From contig JAQSWC010000133.1 of the NCBI GenBank assembly GCA_029266815.1, forward strand, positions 1-6,406: a stretch of DNA of 6,406 nt. The letters are read 5' to 3'. The position numbers were made by a program, and so were the translations under genes. A model generated the notes under the pieces. It was not told the DNA's origin. It saw only the letters and a list, made by a program, of their open reading frames with translations, and made no database searches. Source of the stretch: Paucimonas sp. GTDB lineage: Bacteria; Pseudomonadota; Gammaproteobacteria; Burkholderiales; Burkholderiaceae_D. This document shows positions 5,292-6,406 of the stretch, one piece after another; the first letter of the stretch is position 1, and each line of letters begins with the position of its first letter.

Positions 5292-6354
5292 TGCCCACGT
5301 ACTTGGGAAAGGAATAGGCGGAGTTGAACGTTTTCTCTTCAACCTTGCTTCGCATTTACCTGGTGAGTTGGCCGAGCATCATATTGTCCTGTTTGTCGAC
5401 GCCAAGGCGTTTCAAAACGTGATGCTGCCATCGGCTACGAACCTCGAGATCGTTCCGATGCAAGTGTCCAACCCGTTGATAGAGCGCTCAGTCATGTTGC
5501 CCTGGCTGGTGCGGCGGCATCGCCTGGACATGCTCCTGGTGCAGCGGCTTGCTCCATGGCTTTGCGGGCGATGCCGCCTGGTGGTTACGGTACACGACCT
5601 GACGCCGCTGAAATACCCCAAGGCCTACCGCGGACTGACGAATTTTCTGGTGCGAAGGCTGACTGGCGACAGTGTGAGGCGCGCTGACCTGATCTTTACT
5701 CCGACGCAGGTAATTGCAGACGAGGTGGCGAGTTATTTCGGTAAGGCCTCTTCAAAGGCCGTGCCGTTTTATAACGGCGTCGACCAGGATTTCTTCCATC
5801 CGGGACAAACCACTTCCGCAACGCCTTATATTTTCACGTCGGGCGCGATAGAAGCTCGCAAGAATATTGAAACGCTGTTACGGGCACGCGCGGCGCTCGG
5901 AAAGGATTTTCCGTGGCAGGTATGGATTGCCGGCGGCGTGCGCGATGCTCTTTATCGGGAACAGCTAGATGCATTGGTGAAAGAGCTCGATATCGAGACG
6001 CAGGTAAGGTGGCTCGGATTCGTCGAGGAACACCATCTGGTCGAGCTGTATCAGGGCGCCAAGGCATTCGTTACTGCGTCACGTGATGAAGGTTTCAATA
6101 TTCCTCCGCTGGAAGCAATGGCTTGTGGTAGCCCCGTACTGTGCTCGGATATTCCCGTGCACCGCGAACTGTTTGACCCCGCTGCAATATTTTTCCCGAC
6201 CGATGGGCATGAAGTACTGGCCGATGCACTGAAACGTCTTCAGGAAGGCAGTGAGTGGACCGAACGCCGCCGGGAAGAGGGGCGAGCCTGCGTGGAACGC
6301 CTAAGCTGGAAAAGCACGGCACGACGCGTGGCTGCCGCGCTCACCACAGTCTGA
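5275..6354 (+). CDS. Family 4 glycosyltransferase (GT-B fold)
   Basis: 359 residues, a usual length for GT4 enzymes. The N-terminal Rossmann domain starts MRLGIDAHVLGKGIGGVERF (1-20), with the Gly-rich loop GIGGVER that contacts the acceptor or donor. LVVTVHDLTPLKYP (102-115) carries the conserved HD pair. The linker region is RRADLIFTPTQVIADEV (135-151), then YNGVD (166-170). The C-terminal domain has FTSGAIEARKNIETLL (187-202), with the conserved Arg-Lys-Asn donor-phosphate motif, then VRWLGFV (244-250). The retaining-enzyme E-x7-E motif is DEGFNIPPLEAMACGSPVLCSD (271-292), with Glu272 and Glu280. No membrane segment is evident, so it likely acts as a peripheral cytoplasmic enzyme adding a sugar to the lipid-linked glycan with retention. 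The donor is not predictable, though mannosyl- or rhamnosyltransferases of this type are common. It overlaps GT2 by 17 bases and has a strong ribosome site. Its TGA is followed closely by the next possible start. Confidence 0.9.
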   Translation: MRLGIDAHVLGKGIGGVERFLFNLASHLPGELAEHHIVLFVDAKAFQNVMLPSATNLEIVPMQVSNPLIERSVMLPWLVRRHRLDMLLVQRLAPWLCGRCRLVVTVHDLTPLKYPKAYRGLTNFLVRRLTGDSVRRADLIFTPTQVIADEVASYFGKASSKAVPFYNGVDQDFFHPGQTTSATPYIFTSGAIEARKNIETLLRARAALGKDFPWQVWIAGGVRDALYREQLDALVKELDIETQVRWLGFVEEHHLVELYQGAKAFVTASRDEGFNIPPLEAMACGSPVLCSDIPVHRELFDPAAIFFPTDGHEVLADALKRLQEGSEWTERRREEGRACVERLSWKSTARRVAAALTTV

Positions 6355-6366
6355 TGATTTTTGCTT

Positions 6367-6406
6367 ATGAAAATAGATACTCCTATGTCAGAGAACATTG
6401 CCAACA
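6367..6406 (+). CDS. Start of an unidentified downstream gene, cut by the window edge
   Basis: An open frame begins ATG 6367 (MKIDTPMSENIAN) 12 bases after the GT4 stop and runs off the window; an internal ATG at 6385 (MSENIAN) is a second choice. A rival frame starts at ATG 6354, overlapping the GT4 TGA as TGATG, and reads MIFAYENRYSYVREHCQ, also open to the edge. The TGATG junction is used elsewhere in this operon, which favours 6354, while residue composition gives no clear winner. No Shine-Dalgarno is visible for any of them. Thirteen to seventeen residues are too few to name a function. Confidence 0.3.
   Translation, partial: MKIDTPMSENIAN

Noticed and set aside
1..6406. Mobile elements, CRISPR arrays, tRNA or rRNA genes, riboswitches, intrinsic terminators.
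   Set aside because: No spaced repeats, transposase motifs, cloverleaf-like segments or hairpin-plus-T-run signals were noticed; essentially all of the sequence is occupied by coding genes on the plus strand.

Overview
The window is a gene-dense, single-strand (+) stretch of a surface-polysaccharide (capsule, exopolysaccharide or O-antigen) biosynthesis cluster. Base composition is moderately GC-rich with GC-biased third codon positions. Together with the family mix, this suggests a proteobacterium, most likely a betaproteobacterium of the Burkholderiales type. That placement is inferred from style and gene content; no taxonomic marker is present.

Layout: (1) 1-713, the C-terminal part of an O-antigen ligase/polymerase-like membrane protein, cut by the window edge at its 5' end and apparently damaged near its 3' end; (2) 710-1597, a PAPS-dependent sulfotransferase-like protein; (3) 1597-3066, a Wzx-type lipid-linked oligosaccharide flippase; (4) 3053-3712 and (5) 3718-4296, two adjacent, related, serine-acetyltransferase-like left-handed beta-helix proteins whose active-site histidines are incomplete; (6) 4293-5291, a GT2 (rhamnosyltransferase-like) glycosyltransferase with a hydrophobic C-terminal segment; (7) 5275-6354, a GT4 glycosyltransferase; (8) from about 6354/6367, the beginning of another reading frame running off the window. 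There is no intergenic gap longer than about 25 bases, and no promoter, terminator, RNA gene, mobile element or CRISPR array was seen.

The genes read as one operon. Most junctions are overlapping or nearly so (ATGA, TGATG, 14-base and 17-base overlaps), which suggests translational coupling. Working model: the two glycosyltransferases add sugars to a lipid-linked repeat unit at the cytoplasmic membrane. The beta-helix proteins may add acyl groups and the sulfotransferase a sulfate. The flippase moves the unit across the membrane, and the ligase/polymerase joins units or transfers them.

The points most worth a second look are the predicted sulfation of the glycan, the pair of catalytically atypical acetyltransferase homologues, and the apparent frame-breaking deletion in the ligase/polymerase, which would remove one membrane helix.
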